Below are positions 16,791 to 24,320 of a stretch of 39,042 bases of DNA, piece by piece. Position 1 is the stretch's first letter. Every line of letters starts with the position of its first letter. The stretch is taken from the NCBI GenBank assembly GCA_021798575.1, contig JAJZGI010000015.1:1-39042 (forward strand), written 5' to 3'. The translations under genes and the position numbers were made by a program. The notes beneath the pieces are model-generated. The model was not told the origin of the DNA and did no database searches. It was given only the letters and a program-made list of their open reading frames with translations. The stretch is from Pseudomonadota bacterium. GTDB lineage: Bacteria > Pseudomonadota > Alphaproteobacteria > Acetobacterales > Acetobacteraceae.

Positions 16791-17387
16791 CTACGCCGGG
16801 CGTCGGGCGCGCAGCGCGGTGGCCAGCGTGCCCTCGTCCAGCACCTCCAGCGCGCCACCCATCGGCACGCCCTGCGCCAGGCGCGAGACGGGGATGCTAA
16901 AGGGCTTCAGTTTTTCCATCAGGTAGTGGCCCGTGGCGGCACCCTCCACCGTGGCGGGCATGGCGAGGATGATCTCCTGCGTGGGCGGGGTGGCAAGGCG
17001 CGCCAGCAGGCCGGCGATGGCGATATCCTCCGGCCCGCGTCCGGCGAGCGCCGAGAGCAGGCCGCCCAGCACGTGGTAGCGCCCATGGTAGATGAGCGCG
17101 CGCTCCAGCGCCCAGAGATCCGCGACGCTCTCCACCACGCAGATGCGCGCCTCACGCGCCGGATCGGCGCAGATGCTGCATGGCTCTACAGAATCAAGGT
17201 TTCCGCAGCGCGTGCAGGCGCGCACCGTCGCGGCGACAGATTGGATGGCGTGGGCCAGCGGCAGGAGCCGCTGCTCCGGCTCGCGCAGCAGCCGCAGCAC
17301 GATGCGCCGGGCGCTGCGCGGCCCCAACCCCGGCAGGCGCGCGAACAGGCCGATGAGATGCTCGAGCTCCGGGCCGCCGCCTGGCAT
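16791..17387 (-). CDS. recR: recombination mediator RecR
   Basis: RecR works with RecO (and RecF) to load RecA on SSB-coated single-stranded DNA. The 198-residue protein has an N-terminal helix-hairpin-helix (LFARLPGLGPRSARRIVLRLL). A C4 zinc finger follows at C58, C61, C70 and C73. The Toprim domain begins ICVVESVADLWALERA, and the C-terminal VPMGGALEVLDEGTLATALRAR is the family ending. Its start overlaps the ybaB stop by one base, so dnaX-ybaB-recR is a coupled operon, as in many bacteria. Confidence 0.96.
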   Translation of the reverse strand: MPGGGPELEHLIGLFARLPGLGPRSARRIVLRLLREPEQRLLPLAHAIQSVAATVRACTRCGNLDSVEPCSICADPAREARICVVESVADLWALERALIYHGRYHVLGGLLSALAGRGPEDIAIAGLLARLATPPTQEIILAMPATVEGAATGHYLMEKLKPFSIPVSRLAQGVPMGGALEVLDEGTLATALRARRPA

Positions 17388-17710
17388 CAGAACGGAAGTT
17401 TCATACCCGGTGGCAGGCTGAGGCCGCCGGTCGCGCCCTTCATCTCGGATTCGGTAAGCGCGTCGAGCTTGGATTTGGCGTCGGCGTGGGCGGCGAGGAG
17501 CAGATCCTCCAGCATCTCGGCCTCCGCCGGGTCGATCAGCTTGGGATCGATCTTCACGTTTTTTAGCGCGCCCTTGCCGGTGAGGATGAGCCGCACCAGC
17601 CCGGCGCCGGACACACCCTCAACCTGCGCCTGCTCCAGCCGGGCCTGCATCTCGGCCATCTTCTGCTGCATCTGTTCGGCCTGCTTCATCAGGCCCATGA
17701 TATTCTTCAT
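17387..17710 (-). CDS. YbaB/EbfC nucleoid-associated protein
   Basis: YbaB/EbfC proteins are small dimeric DNA-binding proteins linked to nucleoid organisation and gene regulation. The 107 residues begin with [22 protein letters not shown], the long N-terminal helix of the family. The core follows ([31 protein letters not shown]), then [21 protein letters not shown] and a glycine-rich [11 protein letters not shown] tail. It overlaps dnaX by four bases (ATGA) and recR by one, the standard arrangement. Confidence 0.95.
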   Translation of the reverse strand: MKNIMGLMKQAEQMQQKMAEMQARLEQAQVEGVSGAGLVRLILTGKGALKNVKIDPKLIDPAEAEMLEDLLLAAHADAKSKLDALTESEMKGATGGLSLPPGMKLPF

Positions 17711-19452
17711 TCGGTCTCTCCATCATAGAGTTCATCCGGCGGGGTGAGCGCCAGCCAATCCGCCGGCAGCGCGACCTCAGCCTCTACCACGGCGGCGTGA
17801 CGTTTTTCGATCTTCGCGCCGGGGAAGGCCAGGAGGATGGCGCGTACCAGCGGGTGGTCGCTGGCCTGTTGCAGCGCCTGGTGCTGCACCAGCCCCTCGG
17901 CCTCATCCAGCGTGGGCTCACCCTGCTCGCGGCTGAGCGCAATGGTCCAGCGGCGGTTTGTCTCCGCCTCCAGCAGTGCGGCGAGCCTGGCGGCGAGGTC
18001 ACGCGGGGCGGCAGGTTCCAGCCGCAGCTCGATCACCGGCGGGGCGAAGCGCACCAGATGCACGGACTGGCGCAGATGCGCGCAGAGCATGACGTCGCGC
18101 TTTGCCCCGGCCAGCGCCACGACATCGGGGAAGGTGATGGCCCGGGGCGCGGCGGCGGGCAGTGGCGCGCCGTTTGCCACCGCGCGCGTGCCACCATCCG
18201 GCGGCGTGGCGGACGACGTGATGCGCTTGAGCAGTTCGCCCGGCGGCGGCATGTCCGCCACGTGGCAGAGGCGGATGAGGATCATCTCGGCCGCCGCCCG
18301 ACGGTTGGGTGCGGCGTCCACCTCCTGCACGCCCTTCAACAGCATCTGCCAGAGCCGACCGAGAAACGGGATGGAGAGCGCCGTGGCCAGCGCGCCACCG
18401 CGCGCACGCTCGGCCTCCGGCAGGGTGGTGGACGCGGCCAGCGCGGGCACGGATTTCATCCGCGTGAGCAGATGGGCGAGCTCCAGGAGGTCGGTGAGCA
18501 GCATCCCGAGGTCCGCGCCGAGCGCGTAGGCACCATCGGCGATCTCCAGCGCCGCCGTAGCGTTGCCCGCCACCAGCGCGTCCATCAGGTCGAACACATA
18601 GTTGCGGTCAGCGAGGCCCAGCATCTCCGCCACCATCTCGGCGGTGATCTCAGAGCCGTCCTCGGCGCCACGGGCGATCGCCTGGTCGAGCAGCGAGAGA
18701 CCGTCGCGCACCGAGCCATCCGCCGCGCGGGCGATGTGGGCGATGGCGGCGGGGGCGATGGAGATCTGCTCCAGCGCCGCGATGCGGGTGAAATGCGCGC
18801 AGAGATTCTCGACCGAGACCCGGCGCAGGTCGAACCGCTGGCAGCGCGAGAGCACGGTGACGGGGACCTTGCGGATCTCGGTCGTCGCCAGAACGAATTT
18901 GATATGCGGCGGCGGTTCCTCGAGCGTTTTCAGCAGGGCGTTGAACGCCTGCCTGGAGAGCATGTGCACCTCATCGATGATGAACACCTTGGTGCGCGCG
19001 GATAGCGGGCGGAAGCGCGTGGCCTCGATGATCTCCCGCACGTCGTCCACGCCGGTGTTGGAGGCGGCGTCCATCTCCACCACGTCCGGGTGGCGCTCGG
19101 CCAGGATCGCGATGCAGTTCTCGCACACGCCGCAGGGGTCTGGTGTCGGACCGCCCTGCCCGTCCGGCCCGGTGCAGTTCAGCGCGCGGGCGAGGATGCG
19201 TGCCGAGGTGGTTTTGCCGACGCCGCGCACGCCGGTGAGCATGAAGGCGTGGGCGATACGCTGCATGGCGAAGGCGTTGCGCAGGGTGCGCACCAGCGCA
19301 TCCTGCCCGATGAGGTCGTTGAAATTCTGCGGACGATATTTGCGCGCCAGCACGCGGTAGGCGGCGGCCTGGGCGTCGGGTGCCGGCTCATCCCCGAACA
19401 ACGAGGGACCGGAGAAAGCGGCGGGCGCTGCATCATCCTCGAACAAACCCAT
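17707..19452 (-). CDS. dnaX: DNA polymerase III subunit gamma/tau
   Basis: DnaX is the clamp-loader ATPase that also bridges polymerase cores and helicase. The 581-residue sequence has Walker A GVRGVGKT at 74-81. A zinc module follows with C93, C107, C110 and C113, and Walker B is FIIDEVHML near 157-165. Sensor and arginine-finger stretches [24 protein letters not shown] come next. The C-terminal part is divergent, as usual for tau. The start is ATG 19452; a longer frame to 19596 exists but would run through the SRP RNA gene and lacks family similarity. I saw no A-rich slippery sequence that would suggest a frameshifted gamma form, though I could not examine this exhaustively. Confidence 0.96.
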   Translation of the reverse strand: MGLFEDDAAPAAFSGPSLFGDEPAPDAQAAAYRVLARKYRPQNFNDLIGQDALVRTLRNAFAMQRIAHAFMLTGVRGVGKTTSARILARALNCTGPDGQGGPTPDPCGVCENCIAILAERHPDVVEMDAASNTGVDDVREIIEATRFRPLSARTKVFIIDEVHMLSRQAFNALLKTLEEPPPHIKFVLATTEIRKVPVTVLSRCQRFDLRRVSVENLCAHFTRIAALEQISIAPAAIAHIARAADGSVRDGLSLLDQAIARGAEDGSEITAEMVAEMLGLADRNYVFDLMDALVAGNATAALEIADGAYALGADLGMLLTDLLELAHLLTRMKSVPALAASTTLPEAERARGGALATALSIPFLGRLWQMLLKGVQEVDAAPNRRAAAEMILIRLCHVADMPPPGELLKRITSSATPPDGGTRAVANGAPLPAAAPRAITFPDVVALAGAKRDVMLCAHLRQSVHLVRFAPPVIELRLEPAAPRDLAARLAALLEAETNRRWTIALSREQGEPTLDEAEGLVQHQALQQASDHPLVRAILLAFPGAKIEKRHAAVVEAEVALPADWLALTPPDELYDGETE

Positions 19453-19493
19453 ACGCAGCCGTAAACCTTTGCTAATGATGAAGCGTGATGTCG

Positions 19494-19597
19494 GGTGGGA
19501 GGCCGGACAACGACCCAGGTGGAAACTCGTTGCGGCTGCTGCCTTCCGGCCCTGACCGGGTTGGCGAGGCACATGTCCGCCGCCGACCTCCCGCACC
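19494..19597 (-). ncRNA. ffs: signal recognition particle RNA (small, 4.5S-type)
   Basis: Read on the minus strand, the apical domain GGTCAGGGCCGGAAGGCAGC with AGCCGCAACGAG matches the universal SRP hairpin, including the GGAA tetraloop and the symmetric and asymmetric loops bound by Ffh. The flanks pair end to end: GGGAGG near 19592-19587 with CCTCCC near 19502-19497. This gives a single long hairpin of about 100 nt without an Alu domain. It lies about 40 bp upstream of dnaX in the same direction. Both ends are uncertain by a few bases. Confidence 0.93.
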
Positions 19598-19598
19598 G

Positions 19599-19627
19599 AT
19601 TATCCCCCGATATGGGCCGCCGCGCAA
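19599..19627 (-). promoter_or_regulatory. promoter of the SRP RNA gene
   Basis: On the minus strand TTGCGC (19627-19622) and GATAAT (19604-19599) are spaced by 17 bases. The expected transcription start, about seven bases on, falls at the GGGAGG that begins the SRP RNA stem. The agreement between promoter and RNA end supports both. Confidence 0.65.
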
Positions 19628-19649
19628 GGTTGCGTGGCGGGCTTGGACT

Positions 19650-20564
19650 ATGCCAGGAGAAAGTGTGCGCCACATTACGCCCCGTCGACCCAATGCCTAT
19701 ACCGGTGGCCGCCTGGACCGGGCGGCGCACCTGCGGACCGATGCGCCCTGGCTGGCGGCAGCGCTCGCGGACGGCGCCAGCCGCTTCACGCTGGTGTGGC
19801 GTGGCTGCGCGCTCATCCGGCCGGGCGAGACGCCACGCGCCACGCTGCTGGCCGGATACAAGGTGCGGGACGAGCCCTGGGTTTTTCTCGGGCTGTTGGA
19901 GGGCGTGCCGATATTCGCGCTGGATGTCTCGGTGGAACCGGTGGCGCCCGCGCAGCCTGGTTACGAATTCCTGGACCTGCGCGCGCTCACCGGGATGCTG
20001 GGCGCGGATGACGCCAATATTCTGGCCACCGCGCGGGCGATGCTGCACTGGCGGGCGCAGACGCGCTTCTGCCCGATCTGCGGTAGCACGACGGCGCCGG
20101 TGCGCGGTGGCCATGTGCTGGAATGCACGCGATGCGGAGCCGAACACTTCCCGCGCAGCGACCCGGCGGTGATCATGCTGGTAACGCGCGGCGAGAAATT
20201 ATTGCTCGGCCAGTCCCATAAATTCCCCACCGACCGGAATTTCTATTCCGCCCTGGCAGGTTTCGTGGAGCCCGGCGAGAGCCTGGAAGAGGCGGTGCGG
20301 CGCGAGGTGTTCGAGGAGGTGCGCGTGCGCGTGGGCGACGTGGCCTATCATTCCAGCCAACCATGGCCGTTCCCCGCCTCGCTGATGCTGGGCTACTACG
20401 CCGAGGCGCTGAGCGAAGAAATCGTGCTGGAGGCATCCGAGATGCGGGATGCGCGGTGGTTCACCCGGGGTGACATCGCCAACCGGCGGGAACTCGGGTT
20501 CGACCTGCCGCCAAGAGATTCGATCGCCCGGCTGCTGATCGAAGATTGGCTGGAACAGGCGTAA
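19650..20564 (+). CDS. nudC: NADH pyrophosphatase / NAD-cap hydrolase (Nudix)
   Basis: NudC cleaves NADH to NMNH and AMP and removes NAD caps from RNA. The 304-residue protein has the zinc ribbon CPICG and CTRCG, and then AEHFPRSDPAVI. The Nudix box spans GFVEPGESLEEAVRREVFEE. The family signature SQPWPFPASLMLGYYAEA separates NudC from other Nudix enzymes. In the Nudix box the usual glycine after REV-x-E-E-x is arginine (EEVRV), a small deviation. The ATG at 19650 is chosen because an in-frame extension to 19485 would run across the SRP RNA on the opposite strand and looks non-coding. It is divergent from ffs-dnaX. Confidence 0.93.
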   Translation: MPGESVRHITPRRPNAYTGGRLDRAAHLRTDAPWLAAALADGASRFTLVWRGCALIRPGETPRATLLAGYKVRDEPWVFLGLLEGVPIFALDVSVEPVAPAQPGYEFLDLRALTGMLGADDANILATARAMLHWRAQTRFCPICGSTTAPVRGGHVLECTRCGAEHFPRSDPAVIMLVTRGEKLLLGQSHKFPTDRNFYSALAGFVEPGESLEEAVRREVFEEVRVRVGDVAYHSSQPWPFPASLMLGYYAEALSEEIVLEASEMRDARWFTRGDIANRRELGFDLPPRDSIARLLIEDWLEQA

Positions 20565-20594
20565 AAAAATGCAGGGGTGTGAGCCCCTGCATTT
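20563..20594 (-). terminator. intrinsic terminator of the H1-like gene
   Basis: An 11-bp perfect stem (20567-20577 with 20584-20594, containing ATGCAGGGG) and a six-base loop is followed on the minus strand by a U run, encoded by the A tract at 20563-20569 that also ends nudC. It is placed 22 bp after the minus-strand stop codon. On the plus strand only TTT follows, so it is a weaker nudC terminator. Confidence 0.85.
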
Positions 20595-20615
20595 CAGCGT
20601 CTAGTTAACCGTAGC

Positions 20616-21206
20616 TTAGTTGAACAGCGTGTCCGCGGAGGTCTCCGGCGCCTCAGTCATCGCCGGTGTCGGGGCTTTGGCCTTGCGAGATTTTTTCGGC
20701 GCTGTGGATTTTCTGGCCGCCGGTTTCGCGGTCATGGCCTTTTTTACCGCGGGTTTTTTCGCCGGGGTGACTTTCTTCGGCGCGACTTTCTTGGGCGCGG
20801 CCTTCTTCACCGCGGCCTTTTTGGCGACGGGCTTCTTCGCCGGAGCGGCTTTCTTCACTGCGGCCTTTTTTACGGCGGGTTTTTTCGCCGGAGCGGCTTT
20901 CTTGGGCGCGGCCTTCTTCACTGCGGCCTTTTTTACGGCGGGTTTTTTCGCCGGAGCGGCTTTCTTCGGCGCGGCCTTCTTCACGGCGGCTTTTTTGGCG
21001 GCGGGTTTTGCCGCTGCCTTCTTCACCGGGGCTTTTTTGGCCGGAGCGGCTTTTTTGACCGCCGACTTCTTCACGGCGGCTTTTTTGGCGACCGGCTTTT
21101 TAACCGCGGTTTTTTTCGCGGCGGGTTTTTTCGCGGTGGTCTTCTTCGCTGCCTTCATGGCGAGCGGCTGGGCACGCAGGGTTTGGGTAGTGTCTTCGAT
21201 GGTCAC
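20616..21206 (-). CDS. histone H1-like lysine/alanine-rich DNA-binding protein
   Basis: The 196-residue product is almost wholly built of K-K-A-A, A-P-A-K-K and A-V-K-K units, like the C-terminal tail of eukaryotic H1 and bacterial AlgP/Hc-type proteins. Such proteins bind and compact DNA non-specifically. A short non-repetitive head (MTIEDTTQTLRAQPLAM) and a serine/threonine/acidic tail flank the repeats. I chose the GTG at 21206 because AAGGAG precedes it by eight bases; an ATG at 21248 lacks that. A 21-residue unit is tandemly duplicated at DNA level, so copy number may vary among strains. A terminator follows, and a promoter candidate far upstream implies a leader of about 160 nt. Confidence 0.88.
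   Translation of the reverse strand: MTIEDTTQTLRAQPLAMKAAKKTTAKKPAAKKTAVKKPVAKKAAVKKSAVKKAAPAKKAPVKKAAAKPAAKKAAVKKAAPKKAAPAKKPAVKKAAVKKAAPKKAAPAKKPAVKKAAVKKAAPAKKPVAKKAAVKKAAPKKVAPKKVTPAKKPAVKKAMTAKPAARKSTAPKKSRKAKAPTPAMTEAPETSADTLFN
20851..20976. repeat. 63-bp tandem duplication inside the H1-like gene
   Basis: A 63-bp unit beginning TTCTTCACTGCGGCC at 20851 recurs from 20914 with only a few differences near its right end. The unit encodes 21 residues, so the frame is kept. It is embedded in a longer field of degenerate A-K-K coding repeats from 20700 to 21160. Confidence 0.85.
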
Positions 21207-21374
21207 GAGGTTTGCTCCTTCACTTGAAGTTGGGGAAGTTCGGTTCAATGGCGTCCAACGCTAAAATATCTTCGTCACGGTCGCTGACCGTCCTTCATAT
21301 TCGCGTGCGGGGCCTCTTGACCGATACGGGTTGACTCGGTTGCTGCGCGAATCGCGCGACGCACGCAAGAATCG

Positions 21375-21403
21375 CTATTCTGCCGCTCGCCGCGATCTGT
21401 CAA
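21375..21403 (-). promoter_or_regulatory. candidate promoter of the H1-like gene
   Basis: On the minus strand a perfect TTGACA (21403-21398) is followed after 17 bases by GAATAG (21380-21375), a weak -10. Transcription from here would give a leader of about 160 nt before GTG 21206. The leader contains the hairpin ACGGTC-GCT-GACCGT at 21274-21288. The 395-bp space 21207-21601 holds this and the upstream region of the DUF983 gene, and no gene that I can support. Confidence 0.5.
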
Positions 21404-21601
21404 CAAAAAGCGACGTAAAAATTCATCTTTGAAATCTTTTTTTCGGTTATGTGTGAAAAATCACCCCGAAACGAATTCTCTAACGCCCGCAGGCGCGCTG
21501 TTCGCACATGAAATGCAATGTTTGCGATGCGCCGTGTGGCGCGGCGGCGTGCTGAAATACACAGGCTTGAATTTGGCCGCGATGGGGTGACTAATGCGGC
21601 G

Positions 21602-22039
21602 ATGAACACGCCAGTGCCGCATGATCCGGATTTTGAAAGCTGGCCGCCCCGGCAGGACGATCCCGCAGAAGACACGATGCCCGGGTGGGCCGTGACGCTT
21701 GGTCGCGGCCTGCGGGGGCGCTGCCCGCGCTGCGGGTGCGCGCCAATTTTTGATGGCTACCTCAAGGTTCATCCGCAATGCGCGCACTGCGCCGCGCCGC
21801 TGGGCGAGATGCCCGCCGATGACGCGCCGCCCTATATCGCCATGCTCGTGGTGTTGCAGATTCTGGCGGTATTCGTGGTCCTTTTCTACAAAGGTATCTA
21901 TGATCCTGGCTTTTTCATGGCGGGTTTGATGCTCCTGCTGCTGGTGGCCGCCTGCATGGTCGCGCTGCGGCTGACCAAGGGCGCGGTGATCGGCATTCTG
22001 CTGAAGGTCGGGCTGAAGCGCGAGGCTCTGGATGGCTGA
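21602..22039 (+). CDS. DUF983 small membrane protein with zinc ribbon
   Basis: The 145-residue protein has an N-terminal cytoplasmic part with two cysteine pairs (CPRCGCAPIFDGYLKVHPQC then AHC) that look like a zinc ribbon. Two transmembrane helices follow (about residues 82-102 and 105-128: MLVVLQILAVFVVLF and FFMAGLMLLLLVAACMVAL). The G-R-C-P-R-C-G start and the C-x-x-C-x-x-P-L pattern are the DUF983 signature. The family is common in Alphaproteobacteria, sometimes near cytochrome oxidase genes; its function is unknown to me. The ATG at 21602 puts the start at the usual distance from the ribbon. It overlaps the next gene by eight bases (ATGGCTGA). Confidence 0.85.
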   Translation: MNTPVPHDPDFESWPPRQDDPAEDTMPGWAVTLGRGLRGRCPRCGCAPIFDGYLKVHPQCAHCAAPLGEMPADDAPPYIAMLVVLQILAVFVVLFYKGIYDPGFFMAGLMLLLLVAACMVALRLTKGAVIGILLKVGLKREALDG

Positions 22040-22508
22040 GATCGCCGGACGATTGCTGAGGATCTGCCTGGAGGGCGCGCCGCTGCACCTCATCTCCGCG
22101 CTCCAGCAGGCAGACCGTGACCAGGCGGTGCAGGATTTGCAGTCCGACAACGCATTCACCCCGGTGGGCTTTGCAGGTTTGCAGAGCGTGCTGCATCTGG
22201 GCGTGCAGAACGGGCGGCTGGTATTCGATATTCGCGATGCGCAGGATGCGCCGGTGGTCGCGGTGGGGCTCGCACTCGGCCCGTTCAAGATGCTCATCAA
22301 AGACTACCAGATGCTGCTGGATAGTTACGCGGGCGCGGTGGCCGAAGGGCGCGAGGCGAAGATCCAGGCGATCGATATGGGCAGGCGTGGACTGCATAAT
22401 GAGGGCGCGGAGCTGATGTTGCAGCGGCTGGCGGGCAAGGTGGAGATTGATTTTGCCACCGCGCGGCGCTTATTCACGCTGGTGTGTGCGCTGCACCAGA
22501 AACTATGA
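22032..22508 (+). CDS. UPF0262 family protein
   Basis: The 158-residue product matches the UPF0262 layout: an N-terminal strand (RLLRICLEGA), DRDQAVQDLQSDNAFTPVG, then RLVFDIRDA. The conserved block VGLALGPFKMLIKDYQMLLDSYAGAV is followed by a C-terminal helix with DMGRRGLHNEGAELMLQRLAGKVEIDFATARRLFTLV. The family is restricted largely to Alphaproteobacteria and has no assigned function. Often it lies near protein tyrosine phosphatase or purine genes. Here it is coupled to DUF983 through an ATGGCTGA overlap and is followed 13 bp later by mtnA, so the three are likely one transcript. Confidence 0.88.
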   Translation: MAEIAGRLLRICLEGAPLHLISALQQADRDQAVQDLQSDNAFTPVGFAGLQSVLHLGVQNGRLVFDIRDAQDAPVVAVGLALGPFKMLIKDYQMLLDSYAGAVAEGREAKIQAIDMGRRGLHNEGAELMLQRLAGKVEIDFATARRLFTLVCALHQKL

Positions 22509-22521
22509 AGGAAGAGTTGCG

Positions 22522-23604
22522 ATGAATATCGATGGCAGGCCGTTCCGCGCGATCTGGCTAGATGAGATGGACCATTGGTCGGTGCGGATTATCGACCAGA
22601 CGAAGCTGCCGTGGGCGCTGGAGCTGGTGCGGCTGACGGTGATGGAGGAGGTTGCGCACGCGATCCGGGCGATGCTGGTGCGCGGCGCGCCATTGATCGG
22701 CGCGAGTGCGGCCTACGGCGTGGCGCTGGCGATGCGCGCCGATGGCGGCGATGCGAGCCTCGCGCAGGCGCTGGCGGTACTCGGCGCGACCCGGCCGACC
22801 GCGATCAACCTGCGCTGGGCGCTGGCGCGCATGGAACGGATTCTACGCCCGCTCAAACCAGGCTTGCGCAAGGCGGCGGCCTACGCCGAGGCGGCGCTGA
22901 TATGCGACGAGGATGTAGCGACCAACCGGGCGATCGGCCGGCATGGCATGGCGCTGATCAAGGCGCAGAGCGGCGGCCGGCGCGTGAATGTGCTCACCCA
23001 TTGCAACGCCGGATGGATCGCCACGGTGGACTGGGGCACTGCGCTGGCGCCGATCTATATGGCGCACGACGCCGGGCTGGATGTGCATGTGTGGGTGGAG
23101 GAGACGCGACCGCGCAACCAGGGCGCGTCGCTCACCGCGTGGGAACTGGGCAAGCACGGCGTGGCCCACACCGTGATCGCCGATAATGCGGGCGGCCACA
23201 TGATGCAGCGCGGCGATGTGGACCTCGTGCTGGTGGGAACCGACCGGGTGACACGCACGGGCGACGTTGCGAACAAGATCGGCACGTATTTGAAGGCGCT
23301 GGCCGCGCGCGATAATGGCGTGCCGTTCTGGGTGGCGCTGCCCTCCTCCACCATCGATTGGGAGATCAGCGACGGGCTCAGCGACATCCCCATCGAGGAG
23401 CGCGCGGCGACCGAGGTGACGACGATGAGCGGGCGCGCGCTGGATGGCAGCATCGCCACCATCCGGATCGTACCCAAAGACAGCCCGGCGGCGAACCCGG
23501 CGTTCGACGTGACGCCGGCGCGGCTCGTCTCCGGCCTAATTACCGAACGCGGGCTGGTTGCTGCGAACGAAGCCGCGCTGCGCGAGACGTTCCGGCCGTG
23601 CTGA
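22522..23604 (+). CDS. mtnA: methylthioribose-1-phosphate isomerase
   Basis: MtnA converts methylthioribose-1-phosphate to methylthioribulose-1-phosphate in the methionine salvage pathway. The 360-residue enzyme has VRGAPLIGASAAYGVAL (53-69), the catalytic cysteine C161 in THCNAGWIATVDWG and the catalytic aspartate D241 in VGTDRVTRTGDVANKIGTY. The ADNAGGHMM motif separates it from the related eIF2B subunits. I chose ATG 22522, preceded by GAAGGAAGAG, over an upstream frame that overlaps UPF0262. No other salvage gene is in view, so the remaining steps must be coded elsewhere or the MTA-isoprenoid shunt may be used. Confidence 0.96.
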   Translation: MNIDGRPFRAIWLDEMDHWSVRIIDQTKLPWALELVRLTVMEEVAHAIRAMLVRGAPLIGASAAYGVALAMRADGGDASLAQALAVLGATRPTAINLRWALARMERILRPLKPGLRKAAAYAEAALICDEDVATNRAIGRHGMALIKAQSGGRRVNVLTHCNAGWIATVDWGTALAPIYMAHDAGLDVHVWVEETRPRNQGASLTAWELGKHGVAHTVIADNAGGHMMQRGDVDLVLVGTDRVTRTGDVANKIGTYLKALAARDNGVPFWVALPSSTIDWEISDGLSDIPIEERAATEVTTMSGRALDGSIATIRIVPKDSPAANPAFDVTPARLVSGLITERGLVAANEAALRETFRPC

Positions 23605-23616
23605 ATCAATAGCGTA

Positions 23617-24303
23617 TCAGCGCGCCCGCTGGCCGAACAGCAGCGCGCGGGATTCCGGTGTGATCGTCGGGTTCTCGCTCACCTCCTTGGCCAGCGCATA
23701 GGCGCGCTGCACCGCCGGGCGCGCCGCCATGGCGTGGAACCAGCGGGCGAGATGCGGAAACTCCTCCAGCCGCTGCTGCTGGCGCTCATGGGGCACGATC
23801 CAGGGGTAGCAGGCCATGTCCGCGATGGAGTAGGCCCCGGCGATGAACTCCTGCCCCTCCAGCTGCTTGTTCAGCACGCCGTAGAGCCGGTGCGTCTCGT
23901 TGATGTAGCGCTCCATGGCGTAGGGGATACGCTCCGGCGCGTAGGTGACGAAGTGGTGGTTCTGCCCGGCCATCGGCCCGAGCCCCGCCATCTGCCAGTA
24001 GAGCCATTGCAGCACGGTGTATTTATCGCGCGCCGCCCTGGGCAGGAATCGCCCGGTTTTTTCGGCGAGATATTCGAGGATGGCGCCGGATTCAAAGATA
24101 CTGATCGGCGCGCCGTTATCGGCAGGCTCCGTGTCCACAATCGCCGGAATGCGGTTGTTGGGCGCGATGGCGAGGAACTCCGGCGTGAACTGCGCGCCCT
24201 TGGAGATGTCGATGGAAATGATTTTATATGGCGTCCCCGACTCCTCCAGAAAGATCGTAATCTTGTGGCCATTCGGCGTGGTCCAGTAGGAAAGCTCGAT
24301 CAT
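23617..24303 (-). CDS. nu-class glutathione S-transferase (YfcG/YghU-like)
   Basis: The 228-residue protein has a thioredoxin-like N-terminal domain (ELSYWTTPNGHKITIFLEE) and the cis-proline motif NNRIPAIVD. It then has ISIFESGAILEYLAEKTG, followed by an all-helical C-terminal domain with GPMAGQNHHFVTYAPE. The TTPNGHK start and the QNHHF segment are typical of the YfcG/YghU nu class, which shows disulfide reductase activity with glutathione. ATG 24303 is chosen because AAGGAG lies six bases before it. It lies 17 bp downstream of pepN on the same strand, so the two may be co-transcribed. It converges on mtnA. Confidence 0.93.
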   Translation of the reverse strand: MIELSYWTTPNGHKITIFLEESGTPYKIISIDISKGAQFTPEFLAIAPNNRIPAIVDTEPADNGAPISIFESGAILEYLAEKTGRFLPRAARDKYTVLQWLYWQMAGLGPMAGQNHHFVTYAPERIPYAMERYINETHRLYGVLNKQLEGQEFIAGAYSIADMACYPWIVPHERQQQRLEEFPHLARWFHAMAARPAVQRAYALAKEVSENPTITPESRALLFGQRAR

Positions 24304-24320
24304 CGACTGCTCCTTAAATT

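Noticed and set aside
17707-19452. Programmed frameshift in dnaX producing gamma
   Set aside because: I saw no A-AAA-AAG-type slippery sequence with a following hairpin, and the frame is continuous to the tau end.
20700-21160. CRISPR array suggested by regularly repeated A/T-tract sequence
   Set aside because: The repeats are in-frame coding units for lysine/alanine without unique spacers. No CRISPR array or cas gene is in the window.
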